Source: Pseudomonadota bacterium (GTDB lineage Bacteria; Pseudomonadota; Alphaproteobacteria; Rhizobiales; Beijerinckiaceae). From it: DNA of 30,545 bases. The notes under the pieces are model-generated. The model ran no database searches, was not told the DNA's origin, and saw nothing but the letters and a program-made list of their open reading frames with translations. The DNA is taken from assembly GCA_023426505.1 (NCBI GenBank), contig JAFAAP010000200.1:1-30545 (forward strand). The letters run 5' to 3'. Shown in pieces: positions 14,810 through 23,568 of this stretch. The stretch's first letter is position 1; the number at the start of each line of letters is the position of its first letter. The position numbers and the translations under genes are program-made.

Positions 14810-15250
14810 TGCGGCGGAGCATCCATTAACCTGCGTCGCGGCGATCGCCGACCCATGTCAGTTTCGCAATCGCACGCGCGCCGCATCCCGGCTAACGTTT
14901 ACGCGTGGTCGCCCGCCACGCGCGCCAAATGAGGCGCTGGCCCATCAGCGATGCTGGCTTTGGGATGCACCGGCGGTGCCACCCACAAAGGCTGCTTCCA
15001 ACCTGGAAAGTTTTCTTAACACTGCAACAAAACAGCAGGAAGCAGCACAGCGCGCGCAGCAATTCAGCAGTCACGAACAAACACGAACTGGGAAAAAAGC
15101 AGCGTCATCTCGGTTGCACCAATAGGTCCAACAGGTACCGAAACATGTTTGCGTTGATGTTGGAGACTTGATTAATGATCAAGCTTGAGTTCTTCTCGTA
15201 TACGGTACTCGCTAGAAGAATCGGGCGTCTGTTCAGGTCGGAGCAAGCTA
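14810..15250. other. Intergenic region upstream of the SARP-type regulator
   Basis: No convincing gene. The stretch becomes AT-richer from 15000 and contains the inverted repeat at 15167-15183, so the regulator's promoter probably lies at about 15100-15230. The GGAG ribosome site is at 15240-15243. Confidence 0.4.
15167..15183. promoter_or_regulatory. Inverted repeat upstream of the SARP-type regulator gene
   Basis: CTTGAT (15167-15172) and ATCAAG (15178-15183) flank TAATG, 68 bases before the regulator start. It could be an operator for a dimeric regulator; which one is unknown. Confidence 0.3.
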
Positions 15251-16162
15251 ATGCCCGCCTTGCGCATCCATTTGCTTGGCTCAGTCGAGCTTTCTCGCGG
15301 GAGCGGTCGGCGTCTTGAACTCGCGGCTTCTTGCCGGTCGCTCCTCGGGTACTTGTGTATGAACCGCCACCGCTTGGTGTCTCGGCAGGAAGTGGCAAGT
15401 GCAGTATGGGCTGAGCTCGATGACGGAAGGGCGCGGCGCTGTCTTTCGACTGCTTTGTGGCGGCTCAAGACGACACCTGGTCTCGATCATGATCTGGTAC
15501 GCAACTCCGGACCCGACGAAATTGGCCTCAATCCATCAAACCTGATCTGGATCGACATTGCAGCATTCGAAGCCCGAGCCGCCGCTTGGCAGAACATCGC
15601 TCCCGAGCAGCTTGGACCCGCGGCCTGCCATCGGTTGGCGAAGGCTGTTGCGACTTACAATGGTGACTTCTTGCCTCGCGTCGAGGAGGATTGGGCATTT
15701 CTCGAGCGCCAACGGCTTCGAACCCTGTACTGCGATGCCCTGTACCAACTCACGGCGGCTTACTGCCATGCCGAGAACTTCATACGGGCCATCGTCTATG
15801 GCAGGCGGCTGTGCGCTATCGAGCCCTTGCGCGAAGACGTGCATCGTCTACTCATGCGGGCTTATGTGGCCACAGGCAATCGCGGCAAAGCGATCGAACA
15901 GTATCGGGTCTGCCAAGGAGAGCTCGGATCCGAACTCGGCGTGACGCCCATGCCCGAAACTCAGGCGCTCTTCCATTCAATCGTGGAGCGTGACGCCGTA
16001 CGGCCACCCGCCCGGGGCGCTCTCATCGCCGCAAGTCTCGGCGCGGCTGATGACAACGTACGCTGGGTGCGCCGGGCCTTGCGCCGATCGGATGACCGTC
16101 TTGCCGAGGCGCTCGCACTAATTGAGCGTGCACTCAGGACGAACCCACCTTCCACATCCTGA
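15251..16162 (+). CDS. SARP-type transcriptional activator with BTAD domain
   Basis: A 303-residue cytoplasmic DNA-binding activator. Residues 2-95 form an OmpR-like winged helix (LRIHLLGSVELSRG ... SRQEVASAVWAE ... CLSTALWRLK). Residues about 98-245 are a bacterial transcriptional activation domain of helical repeats, with the hallmark YNGDFLPRVEEDWAFLERQR, EPLREDVHRLLMRAY and LGVTPMPETQAL. The ATG at 15251 has GGAG; an earlier ATG-like start at 15185 lacks one. SARP activators bind direct repeats with an 11-bp period just upstream of -10 boxes, and exactly such repeats lie at 16293-16336 before the operon that follows. The C-terminal 55 residues are variable and Arg/Ala-rich. Confidence 0.9.
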   Translation: MPALRIHLLGSVELSRGSGRRLELAASCRSLLGYLCMNRHRLVSRQEVASAVWAELDDGRARRCLSTALWRLKTTPGLDHDLVRNSGPDEIGLNPSNLIWIDIAAFEARAAAWQNIAPEQLGPAACHRLAKAVATYNGDFLPRVEEDWAFLERQRLRTLYCDALYQLTAAYCHAENFIRAIVYGRRLCAIEPLREDVHRLLMRAYVATGNRGKAIEQYRVCQGELGSELGVTPMPETQALFHSIVERDAVRPPARGALIAASLGAADDNVRWVRRALRRSDDRLAEALALIERALRTNPPSTS

Positions 16163-16292
16163 CACGTGGCGGCTGTACACCCTGAGCAACGACGCCCAGG
16201 TTGCAGTTGCCTGCCGCGCGCACTCTATAAAGGCCAAGCTTCATAGTTCTGGCCTTCCGGAGAATTTCTCACGTTTTTGGCGTGGGCTGAAC

Positions 16293-16350
16293 CCTGGTGA
16301 CAGTCCGGTGACACCCCGGTGATTGCCCCGTGACGGGACTCCCGTACGGT
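16293..16350 (+). promoter_or_regulatory. Four 11-bp direct repeats plus -10: SARP activator site of the 11-gene operon
   Basis: The unit CNGGTGAC/T occurs four times with GTGA at 16297, 16308, 16319 and 16330, an exact 11-bp period (CCTGGTGACAG, TCCGGTGACAC, CCCGGTGATTG, CCCCGTGACGG). SARP proteins are known to bind heptameric direct repeats of this period, the last about 8 bases before the -10. Here TACGGT (16345-16350) begins eight bases after the last unit and no -35 consensus is present, as expected for an activator-dependent promoter. The first operon start codon is 47 bases further on. Confidence 0.65.
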
Positions 16351-16397
16351 ATCAGACGACCGATGCTGTGGTCGTGAGCAGCCGACGGAACCGATTG

Positions 16398-16679
16398 ATG
16401 AGACAGCCCCGGAATAGTCGCGACGCCGCAGCCCCCCAAACGTTCGACGATGAGCCCGTCCGCTCGGAGATCCGGCCGCGGGCCCACAGCTTCCACCTGC
16501 GGATCTGGCCTCAGGTCGGGGAGGGGGCTGGCTCGAAGAGCTTGTGGCGCGGGTATGTCGCCGAACTGAGTGGTGCGAATACTCGCTATTTCGATGACGG
16601 CAACAAGCTCGCGCGCATCCTGGACGAGGTAGCCGGCGCCCGTTTTCCAGGACTCGGCAACACGCGGGAAGAGGAGTGA
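16398..16679 (+). CDS. Small hypothetical protein, first gene of the SARP-linked operon
   Basis: A 93-residue protein from ATG 16398 (MRQPRNSRDAAAPQ). A TTG at 16323 is unlikely because it would fall inside the activator repeats. After a polar tail, residues 33-85 read SFHLRIWPQVGEGAGSKSLW, RGYVAELSGANTRYFDD and GNKLARILDEV. This is a compact beta-sheet-plus-helix pattern (two strands, W-x-G-x-V strand, ending helix) that I have seen described only as hypothetical protein near peptidase genes. The stop is seven bases before the subtilisin gene, so they are cotranscribed. Function unknown; it may be a cofactor or inhibitor of the protease. Confidence 0.6.
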   Translation: MRQPRNSRDAAAPQTFDDEPVRSEIRPRAHSFHLRIWPQVGEGAGSKSLWRGYVAELSGANTRYFDDGNKLARILDEVAGARFPGLGNTREEE

Positions 16680-16685
16680 GCTGGC

Positions 16686-17978
16686 ATGAAGCCGCATCTG
16701 ATCGTGACCCTGTCGTTGGGCGCCGATCAGCCCGACCGGCCGCACTGGACCGAGATCCTGCGCAACAAAGTCGGCGCGAGCGCGGACCTCACGCCGGCGC
16801 TGGCCGCGCTCTTCCGTCGCTTCAGTCTGCCCGTTTGGATCGCGCGCGAATACTTTCCAGGCCGCGGGGCATGGTCGCCCGAAGAGTTCGCGGCTGGACT
16901 GGATCGCGTCTATCGAATCATCCTCCAGCAGGACCGGCAGATCCCGCGCAGCCTCGTCGAGCAGGTTCAGCTTCTGCCTGAGATCGAATCCGTGCGTGTC
17001 GGCGAGGTCGGGGTTGCGCCTATTCCGCACGTTCGCCCTGCCGCGCTGGGGCGGACAGACGCCGATCGTGCGCGCCAAGCAATCTATCTGCCGGAGGCCC
17101 ACAGGATCACGCGCGGGGATGAGGGGGTGCTCGTTGCGGTGCTTGATACGGGAGCAGCCCTCGATCACCCCGAGTACCGGGCACGCATCCAGACGGGGGC
17201 CGACTTCGTGGATATTATCGATGGCGCTTCCGAGTTTCTCGGGGACTTCGTGGGAGCCGATGAAAACGCCTCCGACGAGGTCGGGCACGGCACTCATGTG
17301 ACGGGGATCATTGCCGCACAAGGCAGAGGAATGCCGGTCGGAGTGGCGCCGGCCTGCCGCATATTGCCGGTGCGGGTGTTGGGAGCGCTCAGGCGAGGTG
17401 GAGAAACCGTTGGAGCGGGCCTGATCGAGAACATCAACGCCGGCGTGAAGTATGCGGTCGACCAGGGCGCCGACGTGATCAACATGAGCCTCGGCGTGCG
17501 CCGCGAGGGTGGGGGCTTGCCGCACCAGGAGGTGATCGACTATGCCGACCGCAAGGGCGTGACGGTTGTCGCTGCAGCCGGCAACGACGGCAGCGAGGCC
17601 CTTTACTATCCCGGCGCCTTGCGCAGCGTGATCACGGCTGGCGCCATGGACCCGGATGGTAAGGTCTCCGGATTTTCGACTTATGGCCCGCAGGTCAGCC
17701 TTATCGCGCCGGGCGAGGAGATCCTATCGACTTATCTTGGAGGGTCTTACGCTCGGGCTACCGGCACCTCTCACGCCGCGCCCTTTGTTGCGGGAGCGGC
17801 GGCGCTGCTGCAGTCGATAGCCCATCGGCGGGGCGGTCGGCTCAAGCCTCGAGAAATCAAACAGATACTGGTTCAAACTGCAGACCGGGTGGACCAGCGG
17901 ATGCGCGACCGCAAGGCCGGCTTCGGCCGCCTCAATGTTCCCGATGCGCTGCGCCTAGGGGCGGAGCTGACCCAGTAG
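16686..17978 (+). CDS. Subtilisin-like serine protease (S8), no signal peptide
   Basis: A 430-residue protease. The catalytic triad is complete: Asp154 (VAVLDTGAALDHPEY), His201 (GHGTHVTGIIAA) and Ser362 (GTSHAAPFVAGAAA), with oxyanion Asn300 (AAAGND). Residues 1-140 form an N-terminal region (PRSLVEQVQLLPEIESVRVG) that resembles an inhibitory pro-domain linking to the catalytic core. There is no signal peptide or membrane helix, so the enzyme is expected in the cytoplasm or to leave with a carrier. GAGGAG precedes the start. It probably matures or degrades products of the same operon, or acts as an effector; the substrate is unknown. Confidence 0.93.
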   Translation: MKPHLIVTLSLGADQPDRPHWTEILRNKVGASADLTPALAALFRRFSLPVWIAREYFPGRGAWSPEEFAAGLDRVYRIILQQDRQIPRSLVEQVQLLPEIESVRVGEVGVAPIPHVRPAALGRTDADRARQAIYLPEAHRITRGDEGVLVAVLDTGAALDHPEYRARIQTGADFVDIIDGASEFLGDFVGADENASDEVGHGTHVTGIIAAQGRGMPVGVAPACRILPVRVLGALRRGGETVGAGLIENINAGVKYAVDQGADVINMSLGVRREGGGLPHQEVIDYADRKGVTVVAAAGNDGSEALYYPGALRSVITAGAMDPDGKVSGFSTYGPQVSLIAPGEEILSTYLGGSYARATGTSHAAPFVAGAAALLQSIAHRRGGRLKPREIKQILVQTADRVDQRMRDRKAGFGRLNVPDALRLGAELTQ

Positions 17979-17991
17979 AGGAGTCCCAAGC

Positions 17992-19101
17992 ATGGCTCAG
18001 AACTACCAATCCCTTCTGGATCAGGTGAAGAAAGCCGACGACGAATACGCGGAAGCCACAGCGAGGGAAATGAGCGCGAAGGCCAAGCTCGACTTGATGG
18101 TTATCAAAATCAAGACTCTCGAAAAAAATGCATCGCGGCTTGAGGCTACGCGCGACGACGCAGAAAATAACGCCCGAGTGAGCGAGAACAAGATCAAGGA
18201 TAAACTGAAAGCGCACAAGCAGGTCGACGATGAACTCAAGAAATCGTACGCCGGATTGTTCGAGGCTGTGAGGGGAGCAGCCAGCGTGGACGAGGCATTG
18301 AATGCTCTTAAGGATCCCGTCATTACGTTGCAGAACATAGCCAGGGATGCTGCATCCAAGAGCTGTGATGTGATACAGCTCAAGGCCCGGTTCTCTGATG
18401 CCAAGGAGACCGTGAAGACAGCCGACAAAGAGCTGTCCCAGGCTCATAAGGACATTGCGGCTGCCCAAGGAAGGCTTGCGCGCCTGCAGAGTGATTATGA
18501 CTTGGCTGTGGAGGCAAGCAAGCAAGCCATCAAGGCTCGGGATGCTGCACGAGCAGCATTTCGAGACGTTCTCAATGCTGGAGCAGCTCCTTTCGACACC
18601 GAGGTGATCCGCATCATCTCAGGCCGCCCTGGAACGGTGCCGCACGACTTCCTGACCATAACAACCCGCGATCTCAAGCTCGCCCGACCGGTTCGCATCG
18701 CTCTCGAAAAGCTGGGTAACGAATTCAGCAAGTCCAGAGACAGAAATGCCGTGCGTGACGCCTGTGTAAAGGCAGGCATTGGATCCGAGGTAGAGGCGAT
18801 CACGCGCCGTGTGAACCGTCAAAGGCTTCCGGACATGCGGCGCGAAGTGCTTGCCCGCGTCTACCATGAGATCCTGTTCAATCGTCTTGCCGACCCAGGA
18901 GGCACCTTGGCTCCGACGCGAGCGAGGGATACGTCGGGCATCGCACAGTCCGTACTGGCGGACTTGGAGCGCTCCGGAGGCCCACTCGACAAGTTCGCCG
19001 AAATACTTGCCGAGCAGTCCGCCGGCGAGATGGGGCTCGACGCACCTCCGCAGAGTATGAATCACGCGGTGCTCGTCGCGCGGTTGCGCGGCGGCCTCTA
19101 A
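17992..19101 (+). CDS. Coiled-coil protein of unknown function
   Basis: A 369-residue soluble protein. Residues 1-90 (LLDQVKKADDEYAEATAREM ... IKTLEKNASRLEATRDDAEN) and about 125-195 (AKETVKTADKELSQAHKDI, AAAQGRLARLQSDYDLAV) are long charged helices with heptad pattern, predicted coiled coil. The last 170 residues (ISGRPGTVPHDFLTITTRDL ... VNRQRLPDMRREVLARVYHE) look like a folded helical domain. It starts 13 bases after the protease stop, with GAGGAG. The codon choice is slightly less GC-biased than its neighbours. I do not recognise the family; a structural or scaffold role in the system is an inference. Confidence 0.8.
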   Translation: MAQNYQSLLDQVKKADDEYAEATAREMSAKAKLDLMVIKIKTLEKNASRLEATRDDAENNARVSENKIKDKLKAHKQVDDELKKSYAGLFEAVRGAASVDEALNALKDPVITLQNIARDAASKSCDVIQLKARFSDAKETVKTADKELSQAHKDIAAAQGRLARLQSDYDLAVEASKQAIKARDAARAAFRDVLNAGAAPFDTEVIRIISGRPGTVPHDFLTITTRDLKLARPVRIALEKLGNEFSKSRDRNAVRDACVKAGIGSEVEAITRRVNRQRLPDMRREVLARVYHEILFNRLADPGGTLAPTRARDTSGIAQSVLADLERSGGPLDKFAEILAEQSAGEMGLDAPPQSMNHAVLVARLRGGL

Positions 19102-19125
19102 CAGATTCCGTATCGGGAGATACCC

Positions 19126-20358
19126 ATGCCTCTCATCGACTTCACCGAACACGGATTCAGCCAATCCCTCAAGGCATCCCTTGCGGACGTGAATTCCCTC
19201 GGCAATATCCCGCAACGGGTCAAGGACTACCTGGACCGCCGCGAAGTCGATCCGGACAATATTGTTCAAGACAAGGACGCCTTGCAAAGGCGCATGTGGC
19301 GTTTTCTGCACAGCCGAGGCGCCAAACTCGACAAGGACAAAGTTTTTAACAGCGGAGGCTACGACGAGATCCTTTTCGCGGCCTATGACACGGCGCTGAA
19401 GGCTGAATCTGGCGGGATCGATCCGCTGGTCCAAGCCCGCAATGGCCAAAGCATCGACGAAACCGGCTCTTGGGATTTCACTGTCGAAACCTTCGAAACA
19501 ATCGAAGATCAGGGTGTCTCGCCGGAGTCGGTCCGGGCCGCCGGCGCTATCGACTACATCTACGAGATCGGGGAGCGCATGGGCGTGTTCCAAATCGCCG
19601 AAGCCCTCGTGCTCAACTGGGCCGCAGGCACGATCGACGTGGCAGATGGCCAAGCAGCAGGCAAGCTCTATCGCTACTGGAAGGAAATCGACGACCGGTC
19701 CGACGCAGCCGAGCGCGGCATGCTGTATCGCCGTGTCCTCAACAAGGGCGGCGTCAAGGTGCTCCCGCGGATGGTGGTCAACGAGCCCTTTCCGCACCTG
19801 TGGTCGGGCCTGATGACAGAGATCGCCCGTTACATCGACAAGTCGGAGCAAGTCGAGATCGGACGACGGGAAGGATCGCCTGTCTCTGCACAGCCGATCT
19901 ATCAGGCCGTGCGTGAGCTGCAGTACAATCTGACGGAGTACTGCACCGGGATGGCGTTCATGCAGACGCGGGAGCTGTATGCGCAGCTTCAGCGCGCGTT
20001 CGACATCCTTCGCGATCCCGACATCGTGGCTCACTTCGGCGGACCGCGCCGGCGCAACATGTGGCGGGTCATCGAGGAACTATCGAAACGCGAGTTCAAC
20101 CGCTCGAACCCGATCGGACCCCTCGTCCGCGTCGCAGTGGACGGCAACAGGATCTTCAAGCTCGTGGCCGCCTTCGACGAGGCGACCTTCACGCCCGAGC
20201 AGCTTAACGAGCTTATCGATTCGGCAGAGTCCTACATCATCAATTCGTCTGTCGTTGACGGTCAGATGGGAGCCGCGCCGCCAGCCGAGGACGGGGATGA
20301 GGATGACGAATTCAACGGAGTTAGCGAGGCAGATCAGGACGAATTCGACGACTTCTGA
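19126..20358 (+). CDS. Unknown conserved-looking protein with acidic tail
   Basis: A 410-residue soluble protein, mostly helical by pattern (MTEIARYIDKSEQVEIGRRE, YQAVRELQYNLTEYCTGMAF, ELYAQLQRAFDILRDPDI). The C-terminal 35 residues are very acidic (AEDGDEDDEFNGVSEADQDE), ending FDDF. An aromatic-rich EFDDF-type tail could be a docking or sorting signal. GGGAG precedes the ATG. There are no membrane segments, no signal peptide and no catalytic motif I know. It lies in the middle of the operon, which suggests a structural or assembly role. Confidence 0.8.
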   Translation: MPLIDFTEHGFSQSLKASLADVNSLGNIPQRVKDYLDRREVDPDNIVQDKDALQRRMWRFLHSRGAKLDKDKVFNSGGYDEILFAAYDTALKAESGGIDPLVQARNGQSIDETGSWDFTVETFETIEDQGVSPESVRAAGAIDYIYEIGERMGVFQIAEALVLNWAAGTIDVADGQAAGKLYRYWKEIDDRSDAAERGMLYRRVLNKGGVKVLPRMVVNEPFPHLWSGLMTEIARYIDKSEQVEIGRREGSPVSAQPIYQAVRELQYNLTEYCTGMAFMQTRELYAQLQRAFDILRDPDIVAHFGGPRRRNMWRVIEELSKREFNRSNPIGPLVRVAVDGNRIFKLVAAFDEATFTPEQLNELIDSAESYIINSSVVDGQMGAAPPAEDGDEDDEFNGVSEADQDEFDDF

Positions 20359-20396
20359 ACCCCGGCAGCGACTGAACAAACAAGGAGCCGTGATCC

Positions 20397-21476
20397 ATGT
20401 ACGAGACCACCACGCTGCGGGACTTGGCGCGAGCGCAGACCCGGGACACTCTCAATAACCCGGCCTTTCGAACGCTCGGTCCGGAAGATCAACGCGAGAT
20501 GTTTCGGAGGGTCTACGCCCAAAATTACCGCAACCTGGCTGAAGCCCATTCCACTGGCCGATCTCCAAGGCCATTGGCTTTTGAGACCGCGGGCGATCTG
20601 ATCAATGATGAGAGGCACAAGAACCAGCGGATCGAGCAAGCGGGGGATCTAGCCGGCGACTTCATCGACAATGTCGATTTTCCAGGCTTCGTTAAAGATC
20701 TTCTGAAAGGGGTATTCGACGCCAACCTTCAGGTGACGCTCCAGCAGATGGAGGCCTACCAGAAGCTCCTCAAGACAGCGACCGAGTCCATATCCAAGTT
20801 CGTCAATGCCATTGATGATGCGGCAGCGTTCGGATATCTCGCCGAGAACAACTCCGACGAATTCAATATAGACCTCTCCGATACGGAAACCAATCCTGAC
20901 GGCAGCCCCAAGCCCGTGCTGACGAGCCGGGAGAGCGGTGAGCCCGTCGATTTGGGCGACAACCAAGTCAAGGCCAAGATTATGGACGCCAAGATCGCGA
21001 TGGCGCGCGAGCAGAGAGCGCTGTTGCGGGAAACCATCCTCATGGGGATCACACGCCTCGTGGTCGAGAAGGGCAACGTAAAGGCATCGGTGGTCTTCGA
21101 TATAAAGGCCTCTGAGAAGATCAACAAAGCCGACAAGGCCGCAATCAAAGAGGCCGCATCGAGCAGCGGGTCGATTGCGGCGGGCGGCGGGCTCCTCGGC
21201 TCGATTATCGGCGGCCCGAAGGGTGGTTACACCACCTCTAACCGCAAGACCAAGATCAGTGTGTCGACAGCCAGCAGCACGTCGAGCACCGATCTGCAAG
21301 CCAAGGTGATGGGGTCCGTCGATATCACCTTCAAGTCGGATTACTTCAAGCTGGACAACTTTGCGACGATGTATGGTCCTGGCACCGGCGGAGCAGGCGG
21401 TCCAGGCCAGAGCGGAGGGGCGCCGGGCACGCCGGCGCCGGTGAGCGGCCCACCGGCGGGAGGAGTCACGAGGTGA
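20397..21476 (+). CDS. Unknown protein with glycine-rich hydrophobic segment
   Basis: A 359-residue protein. The N-terminal 200 residues are helical (TLRDLARAQTRDTLNNPAFR ... NLQVTLQQMEAYQKLLKTAT). A central region (ILMGITRLVVEKGNVKASVV) leads to a Gly/Ser-rich hydrophobic stretch near residues 260-285 (SSGSIAAGGGLLGSIIGGPK) that could contact membranes or another subunit. It is followed by a Ser/Thr-rich beta region (KISVSTASSTSSTDLQAKV, then GSVDITFKSDYFKLDNF). The last 35 residues are Gly/Pro-rich and flexible. AAGGAG lies upstream; the next gene starts four bases after the stop. The family is not recognised. Confidence 0.8.
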   Translation: MYETTTLRDLARAQTRDTLNNPAFRTLGPEDQREMFRRVYAQNYRNLAEAHSTGRSPRPLAFETAGDLINDERHKNQRIEQAGDLAGDFIDNVDFPGFVKDLLKGVFDANLQVTLQQMEAYQKLLKTATESISKFVNAIDDAAAFGYLAENNSDEFNIDLSDTETNPDGSPKPVLTSRESGEPVDLGDNQVKAKIMDAKIAMAREQRALLRETILMGITRLVVEKGNVKASVVFDIKASEKINKADKAAIKEAASSSGSIAAGGGLLGSIIGGPKGGYTTSNRKTKISVSTASSTSSTDLQAKVMGSVDITFKSDYFKLDNFATMYGPGTGGAGGPGQSGGAPGTPAPVSGPPAGGVTR

Positions 21477-21480
21477 GACT

Positions 21481-23568
21481 ATGGCGCTCGCACTCCTCTC
21501 ATTCGAAGACAGCGGCGAGCCGGGGGGGCGCAGCTTCCGGTTCGAGATCGGCCGCAACCGCTTCTACCGCTTCGCGGTTGGCAACGAGGAGCGCCGGCAG
21601 CGACATGGCATCGAGCTCCTGGCCGAACCTGTCTGGGTTTCTGAGCTGGGAGGGCCGCTGCCGGAGAGGTCATTGGGTCGTGGGCGCTTCTCGATCCCCG
21701 AAGAGGTCTTCACCAGGGAGGCCCGGTTCGTGCAGATGATGAGCTATCGCACCGACAACCTGGATGGCCCTGCCGTCTCCCGGATTGTCGAGAGCGCCCG
21801 TCCACTTCCGAACGGGCATGATCCCCTTGGTTGGGGTGACCTGCGTGCCGACAAAGCCGCGGCTGCAAGTCGGCTTGGACCGAACCGGGAGCACCCATTC
21901 GGCGCACTGTCCGCCGGCTCCGGTCGAGTCTTGTCGCGGCCGATGGATTACCGGGTGCGGCGGGTGTCCCATGCCATGTTCCTCGACAACCTTTTGGCTC
22001 TCTTGCCAGGGCTACTGCAGCCTGTGAGTGCCCTCCTGCGGAACATCGGCCCGGCGTTCGCCCCGAATGATGCCAGCACGGTCGGGCGGGCGGTGACCAG
22101 CCCTGAGACATTGCGCCAGCTCACCGAACTCATTGCCGCTATCGCGAACAGTCAAGCGTCTGCTCGCGGAGATGGCCACGTCCAAGCTCCGACGGCGCCC
22201 GCGCCCCCCTCGCCAGCGCGCGCGCAGGGGATGAGCCTCAGCGCGCGCTGGCGGCACGCGCAGACGCGGGGCTTCGGTATGAGCTCGCCCGGTCCATACG
22301 CAACCGCTCAGGCGCTTCCCCTTCTGGCGCTCGCCCCTATGCTGATGCCGCTTCTGCAGCAGGTGTTGAATCCGCAGACGGTTCAAGCTCTTCTCGACGC
22401 TCCGAGCCGATCCGCTCAGACGGTCATCAATGGTCTGCTCGACGCCGCCCGCATCGGCATCCAGGCGGACCAAGCCCAATTGGACCATCTGCGCCAGCTC
22501 AATCCCGGCGTCGACGATCCTGGCCTCGACCAGCTTCTCATGAACATGAGCCTGTCACTCTCCGGTCGCCGGCCCGGCCTTGATTTCAAGCGCGTCGAGC
22601 GCGTGCGCCTTGCCTTCGAGGGGCTGACCGGACTCAGCCTGAACGGACAAACGCGGGTGCTGTTCGCCGCAGGCCGTCCATTGCGCTTCCCGGTTTCGGT
22701 GGAGCTTCCACGCCTCAAGTCCGGTGCGCCCCCGACGCTCCATCCTGCGGTCGTGCAGTTACAGATAAAGAACCATGACACGCTGGACGTGGTGATCGAA
22801 AAGCGTTTCTCCGTGCCGCCCGTTACGGCGAGTGGTTCGCTTCCCGTTGTTCCCGAAATCAGCATCGACGAGGCGGCACGTCTGCAGCGGGACAAGACTT
22901 ATCTCGTCTCCGTTGCACTTGTCTGGAAGTCGGCTAGGGGCGAGAAGCGCGGCACCTTAATCACCTCGCGCCTCGATCTAATCGGCGGGGCGGTCTTCGA
23001 CCGAGTAGACGATACCGGACCCGTGATCGACCTCTCCGATCCGGTTAGATTCCGAGAGTACTGGCATCGGGTATGGACGGGACGGCTCTCTCGCGATGCG
23101 AAGCGTTATGCCGTCGAGGTAAGCTATCTCGTTGCCCCAGCCCCCGTGGGCCGTGTGGAAAACGCCAGATTGGATACGGAGACACGCTTCGCTCCCAAAG
23201 AAGGCTCGCTTCATACCGTGGGAGGGCGGCTCAAGTCCGGCATGGAGCTGTCTTCCACGGCACTCAACCAGCTCCTCTCGGCCCTCGCGCCGGAGCGGCG
23301 GCCCCTCGAAGCCGAGGAGCTATCTGCGCTGGATCATCCGGAGTTCAGAGAACGTCTCTCGCTGGGCGCCCGCCATCCCATCTCCCTGCGGGGCCAAGAG
23401 GGCGAGGCGGTGGCGATATGGGCTTTCCCAGCTATGCGCCTGGCGACGGTGATGCTTGCCACAGTGGAGGCGATCAACGGCAACGGTCATGTGACAAAGC
23501 TCGGCGAAAAGGCAGTGACTGTTCCGATTCCAGCCCTGCTTCACCTTGTAGGGACATGTGCCCGATGA
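21481..23568 (+). CDS. Large unknown protein (695 aa), possible core component
   Basis: The largest unrecognised product of the operon. The N-terminus is beta-rich (FRFEIGRNRFYRFAVGNEER). Two helical stretches with an LLPxLLxP-like pattern follow at residues about 165-190 (FLDNLLALLPGLLQPVSALL) and 280-310 (LPLLALAPMLMPLLQQVLNP), separated by a proline/alanine linker. The remaining C-terminal 350 residues are beta-rich (RVRLAFEGLTGLSLNGQTRV ... VQLQIKNHDTLDVVIEKRFS) and resemble stacked Ig-like or jelly-roll modules. No signal peptide is seen. The translation start depends on GAGG within the preceding gene's end. The stop overlaps the next gene by four bases (ATGA), implying coupled translation. 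Confidence 0.8.
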   Translation: MALALLSFEDSGEPGGRSFRFEIGRNRFYRFAVGNEERRQRHGIELLAEPVWVSELGGPLPERSLGRGRFSIPEEVFTREARFVQMMSYRTDNLDGPAVSRIVESARPLPNGHDPLGWGDLRADKAAAASRLGPNREHPFGALSAGSGRVLSRPMDYRVRRVSHAMFLDNLLALLPGLLQPVSALLRNIGPAFAPNDASTVGRAVTSPETLRQLTELIAAIANSQASARGDGHVQAPTAPAPPSPARAQGMSLSARWRHAQTRGFGMSSPGPYATAQALPLLALAPMLMPLLQQVLNPQTVQALLDAPSRSAQTVINGLLDAARIGIQADQAQLDHLRQLNPGVDDPGLDQLLMNMSLSLSGRRPGLDFKRVERVRLAFEGLTGLSLNGQTRVLFAAGRPLRFPVSVELPRLKSGAPPTLHPAVVQLQIKNHDTLDVVIEKRFSVPPVTASGSLPVVPEISIDEAARLQRDKTYLVSVALVWKSARGEKRGTLITSRLDLIGGAVFDRVDDTGPVIDLSDPVRFREYWHRVWTGRLSRDAKRYAVEVSYLVAPAPVGRVENARLDTETRFAPKEGSLHTVGGRLKSGMELSSTALNQLLSALAPERRPLEAEELSALDHPEFRERLSLGARHPISLRGQEGEAVAIWAFPAMRLATVMLATVEAINGNGHVTKLGEKAVTVPIPALLHLVGTCAR

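Noticed and set aside
16323..16397. Upstream TTG start for the first operon gene
   Set aside because: It lies inside the 11-bp repeats and before the proposed -10, and has no ribosome site; ATG 16398 fits better.
16269..17525. 418-codon open frame on the minus strand
   Set aside because: Antisense to the subtilisin gene with its full catalytic triad and to the activator repeats; no recognisable domain.
18619..20034. 471-codon open frame on the minus strand
   Set aside because: It lies antisense to two well-supported plus-strand genes with ribosome sites and crosses their boundary; composition is that of a GC-rich shadow frame.
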